A model generated the notes under the pieces. The model saw only the letters and a program-made list of their open reading frames with translations. It did not search any database and was not told the origin of the DNA. DNA of 6,379 nt from DASTDH01 sp041167675 (GTDB lineage: Bacteria > Verrucomicrobiota > Verrucomicrobiia > Chthoniobacterales > JAFAMB01): assembly GCA_041167675.1 (NCBI GenBank), contig JBEEIB010000554.1, positions 1-6,379 of the forward strand. Reading direction: 5' to 3'. This document shows positions 1 through 5,589 of the stretch, piece by piece. The translations under genes were made by a program, and so were the position numbers. How positions within the stretch are numbered: the stretch's first letter is position 1; each line of letters opens with the position of its first letter.

Positions 1-2069
1 CGCCGGATCACTCATACTGTCGTATCCAGTCTCCAGATGACCCGCTAGACGTCGTTGGAAACTCGGATCTGATTCTGTCTCGATCGTGAAATCGTACCAG
101 CCATAGGAGTTCTCCAGCGAATAAAATTCAGTGAGCTTTTGGTCCGAATCCAATTCGAGTTCGGTCGTTCGGTTCTTGTAGTAATCAAATACACGCACCC
201 GGGAAGACCTTTCGCCGTGATTGTGAATCTCCAGCCTAACGCCGTACCGACGGACATCATAGATAATGCTGCTTTCCAGATTGGTTTTGAGGCTCTCAGA
301 GATGCTTCCCTCGAATACGCGCAGGAAACCGTTCGGGCCGAACACTGAAAGATCGTATTCGGTTTGGCCGCTTGCGGTAATATCCCAAGTATCGAAAGTC
401 TCGACGTTTGGTTCAACGGTATAGGTCCATGGTCCGGTCTGACCATCGCCGGAGTAAACTTGATACACTGCGGCGGCTTTACCGGTGTTACCGAAATGGA
501 TCTTCACTATGCCATCGGCAAAATCAGCATGCCCGCGGACATGTAACTCATAGGGTACGGCGCGCGAAGGGCGGATGCCCGGCTCCTGCACCGGCAGCGC
601 CTGATTAACCGGCGGAACCGGAACGTAATCCGGATGCTTGGTGTTATCCGGCGGAATGTAAGCAACGGTACTGGGCAGCGGAACCTTTGCGCTGTTCGGT
701 GAAGCGAAATTAAAGGCAGATGTGAGGTCCCCGATTACCGCGCGGCGCCACTTCGTGATGTTGTTTTCCCGTATTCCGGGATACAGCTCCCCAAATCGGT
801 GTTCGATAAATCGAATCAGCGAGGTGTGATCGAGCACTTCCGAAGTGACCCAGCCGCCCTTGCTCCAAGGCGAAATGACAATCATCGGCACACGAACGCC
901 TAATCCATACGGGCCAGCGGGATTAGCTGAATTCCCGGCAAAAATTTCGTTGGTTGTGTCGATTGTGGATAGACCTTGCGCTCGGGATTGCGGCACGGTC
1001 GGTGGTACAACATGGTCAAAGAAGCCGTCGTTCTCATCATAGGTAAGAAAGAACGCCGTTTTGCTCCAAACCTCCGGCACACTGGTCAAAGCATCGAGTA
1101 CCTGCGAGACGTACCAGGCCCCGTAATTCGCGGGCCAATTAGGATGCTCAGTGTACGCCTCTGGTGCGACCACCCACGAAACTTGTGGCAATGTTCCGTT
1201 CGCAATATCCTGTCGGAAAATGTCAAATAGAGTTCCTGTGGACAAGATGTTGGTGCCGGTTTTTGCTCCGACGTAAAGCGGACTCCCCGGTTGCGCGTTT
1301 TGATATTGATGGAAGTAGAGAAGCGAATTGTCCCCGTAGTTGCCGATATAGGCGTCGTTGGTGAAACCCCATGCTTCGGCGGCAGTCAAGCCCAGGCCAA
1401 TATCCTGATAGATCTTCCACGATATGCCCACCTTTTGCAGAAGCTCCGGATAGGTCGACCAGTCGTAGCCGGCTTCGGCATTATCGATTACGGGGCCACC
1501 TCCGCTGCCATCGTTGCCGACCCAGCCTGTCCACATGTAGTACCGGTTCGGATCGGTTGGCCCCATCAACGAGCAATGGTAAGCGTCGCAGATCGTGAAT
1601 GCATCCGCCAAAGCATAATGGAACGGAATATCGCTTCTGCCCAGGTGCGCCATCGTTGTGGTGCCCTTGTTGGGCACACCCACTGGTCATACTTACCTTC
1701 ATTCCACGCCCCGTGCGTGCTTTTCCAATCATGCGGGAGGTCCTCGATAAATTGGAGCCCGAGATTGGGCGCGCCTGGATGGAATGGCAATAAATAGCGA
1801 TTACCATTGGGCTGATACCATACGGGGTTTCCATTGGGCAGACTGATCGTTCGCGGATCACCATATCCACGCACACCACGCAGCGTACCAAAGTAATGAT
1901 CAAATGAGCGGTTCTCCTGCATCATGATGACGATGTGTTCGACGTCAGCTATCGTGCCGGTCCGAGAGTTTGCGGGAATGGAGAGCGCCCGACTGATGCT
2001 AGCCGGGAAAGCTGCAGAAACTGCGCTACTCATCAATAATTGGAGGAACGTACGGCGGTCAGTAGTCAT
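1..2069 (-). pseudogene. Phosphocholine-type phospholipase C (phosphoesterase family), frameshifted and cut by the window edge
   Basis: Family enzymes cleave phosphatidylcholine or sphingomyelin to a diacylglycerol or ceramide plus phosphocholine, outside the cytoplasm. The start at 2069 gives a Tat signal (DRRTFLQLL, residues 4-12), then the catalytic N-terminal motif ENRSFDHYFG (52-61). After correcting a two-base insertion at 1675-1676 the frame is open to position 1, giving about 689 residues, close to the usual ~700. Later landmarks are YDENDGFFDH (343-352), a VPMIVISPW block (393-401), DHTSLIRFIEH (413-423), and two C-terminal beta-rich repeats typical of the family (roughly 505-689, including FGPNGFLR). 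The last visible residues, SDPA, are normally within a few codons of the stop. Uncorrected, the product is a 167-residue fragment ending at 1566 with a scrambled tail. No well-placed ribosome-binding site precedes the ATG. Family call is firm; whether it is a true pseudogene or a sequencing error is open. Confidence 0.9.
1675..1676 (-). other. Frameshift site: two extra bases (TG) in the phospholipase C gene
   Basis: On the minus strand the codons read ..GAC CAG TGG GTG, then TG, then CCC AAC AAG. Removing TG restores the family sequence DQWV-PNKGTTTMAHL, with the HYALADAF, CDAYHCSLMGPTDPNRYYMWTGW block following in the new frame. The extra bases duplicate the preceding TG in GTGTG, as slippage would. 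The junction forms TGGG-TGTG-CCCA, a short dyad. Confidence 0.85.
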
Positions 2070-2124
2070 GGATCAAAGCGTCTATTTGACCTCTGTTCCG
2101 CTTGCGCGACGAAAGCGTTACATT

Positions 2125-2151
2125 TTCCAGAAACTTTGGAAAAAACTGGAA
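2125..2151. repeat. Small dyad upstream of the phospholipase gene
   Basis: TTCCAG at 2125-2130 and CTGGAA at 2146-2151 form 6-bp inverted arms around an A-rich 15-bp spacer, about 55-80 bp upstream of the phospholipase start. It could be an operator, but six bases is weak evidence on its own. Confidence 0.3.
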
Positions 2152-2228
2152 TCGCCGTGTGCCCTCATGCAGGACCAGCTGGCGGAGATGACGCCCGAAT
2201 TGATTGGCGGAGCGCTATCGCGCTGCCG

Positions 2229-2248
2229 TTGGAGCGACCCTGCTCCAA
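2229..2248. repeat. Perfect 7-bp hairpin
   Basis: TTGGAGC (2229-2235) pairs with GCTCCAA (2242-2248) across a 6-nt loop. No T-run follows on either strand, so it is not a standard intrinsic terminator. It lies in a gene-free region and has no assigned role. Confidence 0.5.
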
Positions 2249-2378
2249 ACTGCGGGTCGTCCGGTCCGGACAGGCGGGAAGTAGATCACGAACGATCCGC
2301 TTCAAAAACGGCAGCTACCAACTGACCGACAATCGCCACGCGGAGCATTATCATTGAGCCCAAGATCCTAAAACCCAT

Positions 2379-2396
2379 CTAGTGTACCGTCTCACA
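2379..2396 (+). repeat. Left terminal inverted repeat
   Basis: CTAGTGTACCGTCTCACA is the exact reverse complement of 2693-2710. Beyond it the match continues as ACATA versus ATA, with a 2-base length difference. Confidence 0.85.
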
Positions 2397-2445
2397 CATA
2401 ATGATGAGGTCGCCGCAGGTCAGTTGGCTGTATTTCAAGGCGCGA

Positions 2446-2481
2446 CCCGCCTGCAACGCTTCGCGTAGCGATGCGGGCGGG
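2446..2481. repeat. Hairpin inside the left arm of the palindromic element
   Basis: The 15-nt strand 2446-2460 (CCCGCCTGCAACGCT) pairs with 2467-2481 (AGCGATGCGGGCGGG) at 13 of 15 positions, around the 6-nt loop TCGCGT. It lies only in the left outer arm; the right arm has no equally good counterpart, so it may have formed after the arms diverged. Confidence 0.6.
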
Positions 2482-2488
2482 GCGACGA

Positions 2489-2523
2489 GCATATCTAGAT
2501 TGATACGTAAGGAGCGAGCAACG
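2489..2523 (+). repeat. Inner inverted repeat, left copy
   Basis: These 35 bp match the reverse complement of 2585-2619 at 28 positions without gaps: GCATATCT, then GATACGTAA, then CGAGCAACG are identical blocks. The block spacing is exactly preserved. Confidence 0.8.
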
Positions 2524-2584
2524 AGGGAAAAACAGCCAACCGGCCGCGTCCCGGAGGGTTGCGTTGAAAATGGGCCAGCGGCGA

Positions 2585-2619
2585 CGTTGCTCGTCGGTTA
2601 CGTATCGATTCAGATATGC
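2585..2619 (-). repeat. Inner inverted repeat, right copy
   Basis: Partner of 2489-2523. The 61-bp segment between the copies (2524-2584) is the centre of the palindrome and shows no strong pairing with itself. Confidence 0.8.
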
Positions 2620-2686
2620 GCCCTCCTTCCGCCAGTCCGGCTCGGACGCCTTGCCGGCGGCCTATTTTGAACGCAACGACGTCACT

Positions 2687-2714
2687 ATTATATGTGAGAC
2701 GGTACACTAGTTAA
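2687..2714 (-). promoter_or_regulatory. Possible promoter reading leftward into the palindromic element
   Basis: On the minus strand, TTAACT (2714-2709, four of six matches to TTGACA) is followed after 16 bp by a perfect TATAAT (2692-2687). The terminal repeat fills the spacer, so a protein bound to the repeat would block the promoter. The equivalent place at the left end has only CATAAT (2397-2402) and no recognisable -35 box. A chance match is possible because half of the -35 box lies outside the element. Confidence 0.35.
2693..2710 (-). repeat. Right terminal inverted repeat
   Basis: TGTGAGACGGTACACTAG, the exact reverse complement of 2379-2396. It ends 14 bp before the start codon of the membrane-protein gene. 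Confidence 0.85.
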
Positions 2715-2724
2715 GCTCAATGCC

Positions 2725-3285
2725 GTGGACTCATTTAACTATCTCTCGGTCCTCCTTTCGATCATCCTCGGGCTGGCTATAACCCAAGTCCTACAGGGCT
2801 TGCGCGGGCTCATTCTGACCAGGGCGAAGGTGAAGTTGTACATCCCGACCTTGATCTGGGTTGGGCTCACGCTCCTGATCGCCATTCAGGGGTGGTGGGC
2901 GAGTTTCGGCATGCGCACGCATGCAGATTGGACCTTTCTGGCCCTCCTCATCATCGTGCTTCAAGCGATAAGCGTGTACATGGTCGCGGCATTAGTCCTA
3001 CCGGACATCTCCGCGGACGCCATGGTCGATCTGCGGGAGCACTACTTCGCGCATAAAAACTGGTTCTTCGCTGCCATGTTTGGGAGCATCGTCTTTAGTG
3101 CGGCGAAGGATCTCGCTCTCAGCGGGCATATGCTCGGCGGCGTCAACGCCGGATTTCACGTGATTTTCGGCCTAGCAGCGATTGTGGGCGCGATCACGCG
3201 GCAAGAGTGGTTTCACAAGCTGTTGGCCCCCTCTATTGTTTTGCTGTTCTTGGTTTACATCGCTCTCCTGTTCGCGCGGCTTTAG
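2725..3285 (+). CDS. Small integral membrane protein of unknown function, six predicted helices
   Basis: A 186-residue protein that I do not recognise beyond being a conserved-looking bacterial membrane protein. Hydrophobic segments fall near residues 8-26, 43-62, 69-92, 113-132, 141-160 and 168-186, separated by short polar loops; the last helix ends at the C-terminal ARL. There is no signal peptide cleavage site, no transporter signature and no catalytic motif. GTG at 2725 is the only credible start: the frame is closed by a TGA at 2695-2697, inside the palindromic element, and the next Met is far inside the protein. No Shine-Dalgarno sequence precedes it (TTAAGCTCAATGCC), and the element begins 14 bp upstream, so its native promoter and ribosome-binding site may have been displaced. 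It is divergent from the phospholipase and convergent with the exported-protein gene. Confidence 0.8.
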   Translation: MDSFNYLSVLLSIILGLAITQVLQGLRGLILTRAKVKLYIPTLIWVGLTLLIAIQGWWASFGMRTHADWTFLALLIIVLQAISVYMVAALVLPDISADAMVDLREHYFAHKNWFFAAMFGSIVFSAAKDLALSGHMLGGVNAGFHVIFGLAAIVGAITRQEWFHKLLAPSIVLLFLVYIALLFARL

Positions 3286-3519
3286 CGATGACCATCCGAT
3301 TGTAAACGATGCTGGTTGGGAATCCTCGGGGAGTCCGGCCATGGCTCCTTATCGCTTGCGCGAGCGCAGCCATGGCCAGCAGGACAACCGGTATAAGAAT
3401 TTCATTCTGGCCCTGTTCCCTCCCTTTCTCTCTTATCGACGGAATTGAGCTACGCTAAAGCGCATTCGCGCCAAAGCCGTTCCGCTGACGGAAAATTCAT
3501 CTTTGGTGTTTTGTCTTTA
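3286..3519. other. Intergenic gap between convergent genes
   Basis: The 234-bp gap lies between the stop codons of the membrane-protein gene and the exported-protein gene. It holds the strong dyad at 3337-3377 and otherwise nothing I can assign. Small open frames on both strands look superficially like signal peptides but lack good starts. Confidence 0.5.
3337..3377. terminator. Strong dyad between convergent genes, possible bidirectional transcript end
   Basis: GGCCATGGCT (3337-3346) and AGCCATGGCC (3368-3377) are perfect 10-bp inverted arms; each also contains the 8-bp palindrome GCCATGGC or its extension GGCCATGGCC-like core. The 21-nt loop holds a second imperfect palindrome, CGCTTGCGCGAGCG. 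The place, about 50 bp past one stop codon and between two convergent genes, suits a transcript end. No U-run follows the stem on either strand, so an intrinsic terminator is not proven; it could also be a protein-binding site or a repeat. Confidence 0.4.
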
Positions 3520-4026
3520 TCACGGTTTTGCCGGCATGGTACGAGGCGCCGGGCTCGCCGTCGGTTGGGCGCTTATACTAGGTGCAGGGGTTGCGCCCGA
3601 CCGTTCACGCGTGTCGCTGGTACTCGTCACCTGCGCCGAGAGACCGAAGGTTTCAGGAGTTTCGACAACGCCATATGGGTCTTTAACCGGACGCTTGCTG
3701 AGAAATCTGGTGCAGGTCCATAGATCCCTGGTAATTCCTTCTAAATGGATCTGTGACATACCTGAGGCGGAGTCCTCCTGAACTAACTGAGCTATGGTTC
3801 CTGCGATGAGGTAGTAGGCCCGGAGCTCGTCGACCATTTGGAGCTCTATTTCATCGGTATGGTGTTTCGTAATCTGGCGCAGATCCTCTTTAGAAGGACA
3901 AGCGTAAGGTCCGTCGACGACAATCCAGCGATATTCATCGACAGCCTGCTTAGCATCATTGATAGATAACGCCGTGGATGCCAGACCGAAAACAAGAGCC
4001 CCGAAAACAACACTTTTTGCGTTCAT
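3520..4026 (-). CDS. Small exported protein of unknown function
   Basis: A 168-residue protein that I do not recognise. Residues 1-21 (MNAKSVVFGALVFGLASTALS) form a short Sec-type signal peptide with likely cleavage after ALS. The mature core (22-128) is mixed polar and hydrophobic and has just two cysteines, C43 and C105, which could form a disulfide in the periplasm. From about 129 the tail is rich in Pro, Ala, Ser and Thr and looks unstructured. No lipobox is present. The ATG at 4026 overlaps the stop of a 15-codon leader ORF as ATGA, and its own upstream sequence has no well-spaced ribosome-binding site (the nearest AAGGA is about 18 nt away), so translation probably depends on the leader. 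Signal peptide, stable composition and the coupled leader argue that this is a real gene rather than a shadow of the plus-strand frames opposite it. Confidence 0.75.
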   Translation of the reverse strand: MNAKSVVFGALVFGLASTALSINDAKQAVDEYRWIVVDGPYACPSKEDLRQITKHHTDEIELQMVDELRAYYLIAGTIAQLVQEDSASGMSQIHLEGITRDLWTCTRFLSKRPVKDPYGVVETPETFGLSAQVTSTSDTRERSGATPAPSISAQPTASPAPRTMPAKP

Positions 4027-4070
4027 AAGTTAGAGAAGAGACGTTCCTTCTGGAATCGGATGATGTTCAT
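4023..4070 (-). CDS. 15-codon leader ORF translationally coupled to the exported-protein gene
   Basis: ATG at 4070 begins MNIIRFQKERLFSNL, ending in TGA at 4025-4023. The stop overlaps the next gene's start as ATGA. A strong Shine-Dalgarno, AAGGAG (4082-4077), lies 6 nt before this ATG, far better than anything before the main gene. The peptide is basic and has no export signal, so it probably works in cis, by bringing ribosomes to the downstream start or by opening its mRNA. It has no run of one amino acid that would mark a classic attenuation leader. An alternative is that it is the remnant of a longer N-terminus separated by a frameshift, but the downstream signal peptide is complete without it. 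Confidence 0.55.
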   Translation of the reverse strand: MNIIRFQKERLFSNL

Positions 4071-4076
4071 ACCTAT

Positions 4077-4082
4077 CTCCTT
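4077..4082 (-). promoter_or_regulatory. Strong ribosome-binding site of the leader ORF
   Basis: AAGGAG followed by six bases (ATAGGT) and ATG. This is the best ribosome-binding site in the window and shows that translation enters at the leader rather than at the main gene. Confidence 0.7.
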
Positions 4083-4146
4083 AGCTGTAACTTGAGAGAC
4101 CAGCAGTTTTTTGCTCCATCTGCCGCGATCGGTGTTCTAACTGCGA

Positions 4147-4231
4147 GCGCTATATGTGATTAATCGGCGCCCGCCCGGGCGCTATCGGCATTGCGGGTCG
4201 CGATTGCCGTCAACTCGAAATCGGATAGCGC
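4147..4231. promoter_or_regulatory. Repeated GCGCTAT motifs in the divergent regulatory gap
   Basis: GCGCTAT occurs directly at 4147-4153 and 4179-4185, exactly 32 bp apart (about three helical turns), and in inverted form, ATAGCGC, at 4225-4231. The last two extend to a perfect 8-bp inverted pair, GCGCTATC (4179-4186) and GATAGCGC (4224-4231). They lie between the divergent exported-protein and malE-like genes, a natural place for operators. A chance cluster in GC-rich DNA cannot be excluded. Confidence 0.35.
4167..4182. repeat. GC-rich hairpin in the divergent gap
   Basis: GCGCCC (4167-4172) pairs with GGGCGC (4177-4182) across the 4-nt loop GCCC. It overlaps one of the GCGCTAT motifs. It would be stable in RNA, but no T-run follows. 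Confidence 0.45.
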
Positions 4232-4235
4232 GCGC

Positions 4236-4249
4236 AGGGCGAAAAGGTG
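4236..4249 (+). promoter_or_regulatory. Ribosome-binding site for the GTG start of the malE-like gene
   Basis: AGGG at 4236-4239 lies 7 nt before GTG at 4247, suitable spacing. This favours the long form, with some 23 residues before the basic part of the signal peptide. The rival start, GTG at 4319, gives a textbook signal peptide but only a weak GAG before it. Confidence 0.4.
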
Positions 4250-5533
4250 CGAGTCCTTGGCATCAATCAATTGCGACCGTTCGCTGCCTCGCTGATAGTG
4301 CTCAGAGATGAGTTCAAAGTGCCTCGCGCCCGTAAAGTTTGGCTATCCGCTGTGAACGCGGCGATGTGGGCCATATCGGTGCTGTGTCTGATGCCGATGG
4401 AATTGTCTGCCTGGACCAACGGCCGGCTTTTGGTCTGGATGGATAGCGAACGAGCGCAAGGCGCCAGGGCGATCGCCAAAAAGTTCGAGCACGATTTCGG
4501 AATCGAGGTCACGATCGAAACACCGGCAAATATAATTGATAATTTTTCGCTGGCCGCTCCGGTAGGTAAGGGCCCTGACATCGTCATATGGGCTCATGAT
4601 AAGGTCGGGGAATGGGCGGACGGCGGATTAATCGCACCGATTGGGGTCTCCCCGAAATTTGTTCGTAAGTTCTATCCGCAAGCTTGGCAGGCCGTACTGC
4701 ACCATAATTCCATTTGGGCTTATCCGATCGCCCTGGAGACTATAACCCTGATCTATAACAAAAAACTCTTCGTTGGTCCTCTACCGAGAGACCTTTCAGA
4801 GCTGTTATCGTCTGACCGATTGATCCGAACCAAGCATCCCGGCGTGAGAACGATTCTGTGGGACTACAAGAATGCGTACTACTCTTGGGGAATTCTGGCT
4901 AGCGCGGGGGCCTTCGTTTTTAAGAAGCAGCACACCGACTATGACTTGCATAATGTCGGTGTGGCGACTCCGGGAGCCGTCACGGGACTTTCGAAAATTA
5001 TCGACTTAGTTCATGCTGGTATTCTTCCGACCGGCCCGGTGAATGGTGAAGGGGAAGTGCTAATGGCCGAAGGTAAGTTGGCGATGACCATCTCGGGGCC
5101 ATGGGACTGGCCGAACCTGATCCAAAACGGGATCGATTTCGAATTAGCTCCAATGCCGGGCATCGGGGGGGAGCTGGGGCGTCCCTTTGTCGGGGTTACT
5201 GCTGCCTATCTGAATCGATTGAGCCCGAATCAAGACTTAGCCAAAGTATTCCTAGAACGTTACCTCCTCACTGATGATGGACTCCGTGCGATAAATCAGG
5301 CAAAGCCCATCGGTGTTCCTGCATTGGTCTCATTGTACGAAGAGTGGGCGAGGGAGGATATTCGCTTGCGTCAATTGAAGGGCGCCGTGGACCTGGGCGA
5401 AATCATGCCGAACATACCACAAATGGGTCGTTTTCTTAGTGCCGTTGGAACAGCCCTGCAAATTGCGACAGAAGGCCAAGCGTCCGCCCAGGAGGCACTT
5501 CGGGAGGCCGCGGCCAACATGCGCGAGAAGTGA
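4247..5533 (+). CDS. malE: Maltose/maltodextrin-type ABC transporter substrate-binding protein
   Basis: This periplasmic receptor would bind a maltose- or maltodextrin-like sugar and deliver it to an inner-membrane ABC permease. The protein aligns with E. coli MalE almost end to end. Landmarks are GRLLVWMDSE (59-68), GPDIVIWAHDK (109-119), AYPIALETITLIYNK (158-172), AMTISGPWDW (279-288), RPFVGV (312-317), FLERYLLTDDGL (335-346) and GEIMPNIPQM (384-393). A signal peptide (about 24-55, ending ELSA) precedes the mature part. Length is 428 residues from GTG 4247, or 404 from GTG 4319; E. coli precursor MalE is about 396. Of the sugar contacts recalled from E. coli, W62, E111, Y155 and W230 are kept (W115, E164, Y211, W286 here), whereas E153 is Asn209 and W340 is Leu397. 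No malF, malG or malK gene adjoins it. Family assignment is firm; the exact sugar is unknown. Confidence 0.9.
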   Translation: MRVLGINQLRPFAASLIVLRDEFKVPRARKVWLSAVNAAMWAISVLCLMPMELSAWTNGRLLVWMDSERAQGARAIAKKFEHDFGIEVTIETPANIIDNFSLAAPVGKGPDIVIWAHDKVGEWADGGLIAPIGVSPKFVRKFYPQAWQAVLHHNSIWAYPIALETITLIYNKKLFVGPLPRDLSELLSSDRLIRTKHPGVRTILWDYKNAYYSWGILASAGAFVFKKQHTDYDLHNVGVATPGAVTGLSKIIDLVHAGILPTGPVNGEGEVLMAEGKLAMTISGPWDWPNLIQNGIDFELAPMPGIGGELGRPFVGVTAAYLNRLSPNQDLAKVFLERYLLTDDGLRAINQAKPIGVPALVSLYEEWAREDIRLRQLKGAVDLGEIMPNIPQMGRFLSAVGTALQIATEGQASAQEALREAAANMREK

Positions 5534-5589
5534 GAATCTGGTCGCACAGCTTTAAGGATCGCATTTTACCGCGAAGTGGGGCAGGCCGA

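Larger units (their letters stand above)
2070..2378. other. Gene-free stretch upstream of the phospholipase C gene
   Basis: About 310 bp between the phospholipase start and the palindromic element. Short open frames exist on the plus strand, but none has a ribosome-binding site, recognisable motif or plausible protein composition. Any promoter of the phospholipase gene should lie here; I see no clear -35/-10 pair and no Pho box. Visible structure is limited to a TTCCAG...CTGGAA dyad (2125-2151), the hairpin at 2229-2248, and a GTCCG/CGGAC dyad shortly after it. Confidence 0.5.
2379..2710. mobile_element. MITE-like imperfect palindromic element, 332 bp, no intact transposase
   Basis: The ends are perfect 18-bp inverted repeats (2379-2396 and 2693-2710), both with CTAG outermost. 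Inside is a second pair of arms, 35 bp each (2489-2523 and 2585-2619; 28 of 35 bases match), around a 61-bp centre. The outer arms are unequal (about 110 and 93 bp) and only patchily similar, as expected of an old palindrome. If CTAG, or the TA within it, is the target duplication, the inner repeat TGTACCGTCTCACA or GTGTACCGTCTCACA would be the terminal repeat; TA and CTAG targets are known for IS630- and IS5-type elements. No open frame inside resembles a transposase, so it would be non-autonomous or a remnant. Alternatives are a decayed gene between two inverted copies of a regulatory site, or a chance palindrome, which I consider unlikely. Confidence 0.6.

Noticed and set aside
45..446. 133-codon minus-strand frame
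   Set aside because: It is a different frame within the phospholipase C gene, whose true frame here encodes the conserved C-terminal repeat.
1291..1797. 168-codon plus-strand frame
   Set aside because: It lies antisense to conserved phospholipase motifs and has no ribosome-binding site or recognisable motif.
1924..2357. Two overlapping plus-strand frames across the phospholipase start and the upstream gap
   Set aside because: One begins antisense to the phospholipase signal sequence; composition is unprotein-like and no motif is seen. The downstream part could hide an ancient remnant but nothing supports it.
2401..2670. 89-codon plus-strand frame within the palindromic element
   Set aside because: It crosses both inverted arms and the centre of the palindrome, has no ribosome-binding site and no motif.
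2495..2707. 70-codon minus-strand frame within the element, preceded by the TATAAT box
   Set aside because: I considered a small regulator controlled by the terminal repeat. The sequence shows no helix-turn-helix or other domain, and the start has no ribosome-binding site.
3340..3405. Minus-strand signal-peptide-like reading (VVLLAMAALAQA) after ATG 3405
   Set aside because: The hydrophobic run is out of frame with that ATG, so an intact product would need a frameshift; the continuing frame overlaps the membrane-protein gene antisense. Possibly a decayed gene start, but unsupported.
3309..3458. 49-codon plus-strand frame with a hydrophobic stretch (WLLIACASAAMA)
   Set aside because: It resembles a signal peptide but runs through the dyad at 3337-3377 and has no ribosome-binding site.
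3445..3781. Two plus-strand frames of 92 codons
   Set aside because: They are antisense to the exported-protein gene, which has a signal peptide and a coupled leader.
4267..4597. Two minus-strand frames opposite the malE-like gene
   Set aside because: They are shadows of a strongly conserved coding region.
5534..5589. Weak TCGC/GCGA stem between the convergent malE-like and Rieske genes
   Set aside because: Only four base pairs with an 8-nt loop and no T-run; not enough for a terminator call.
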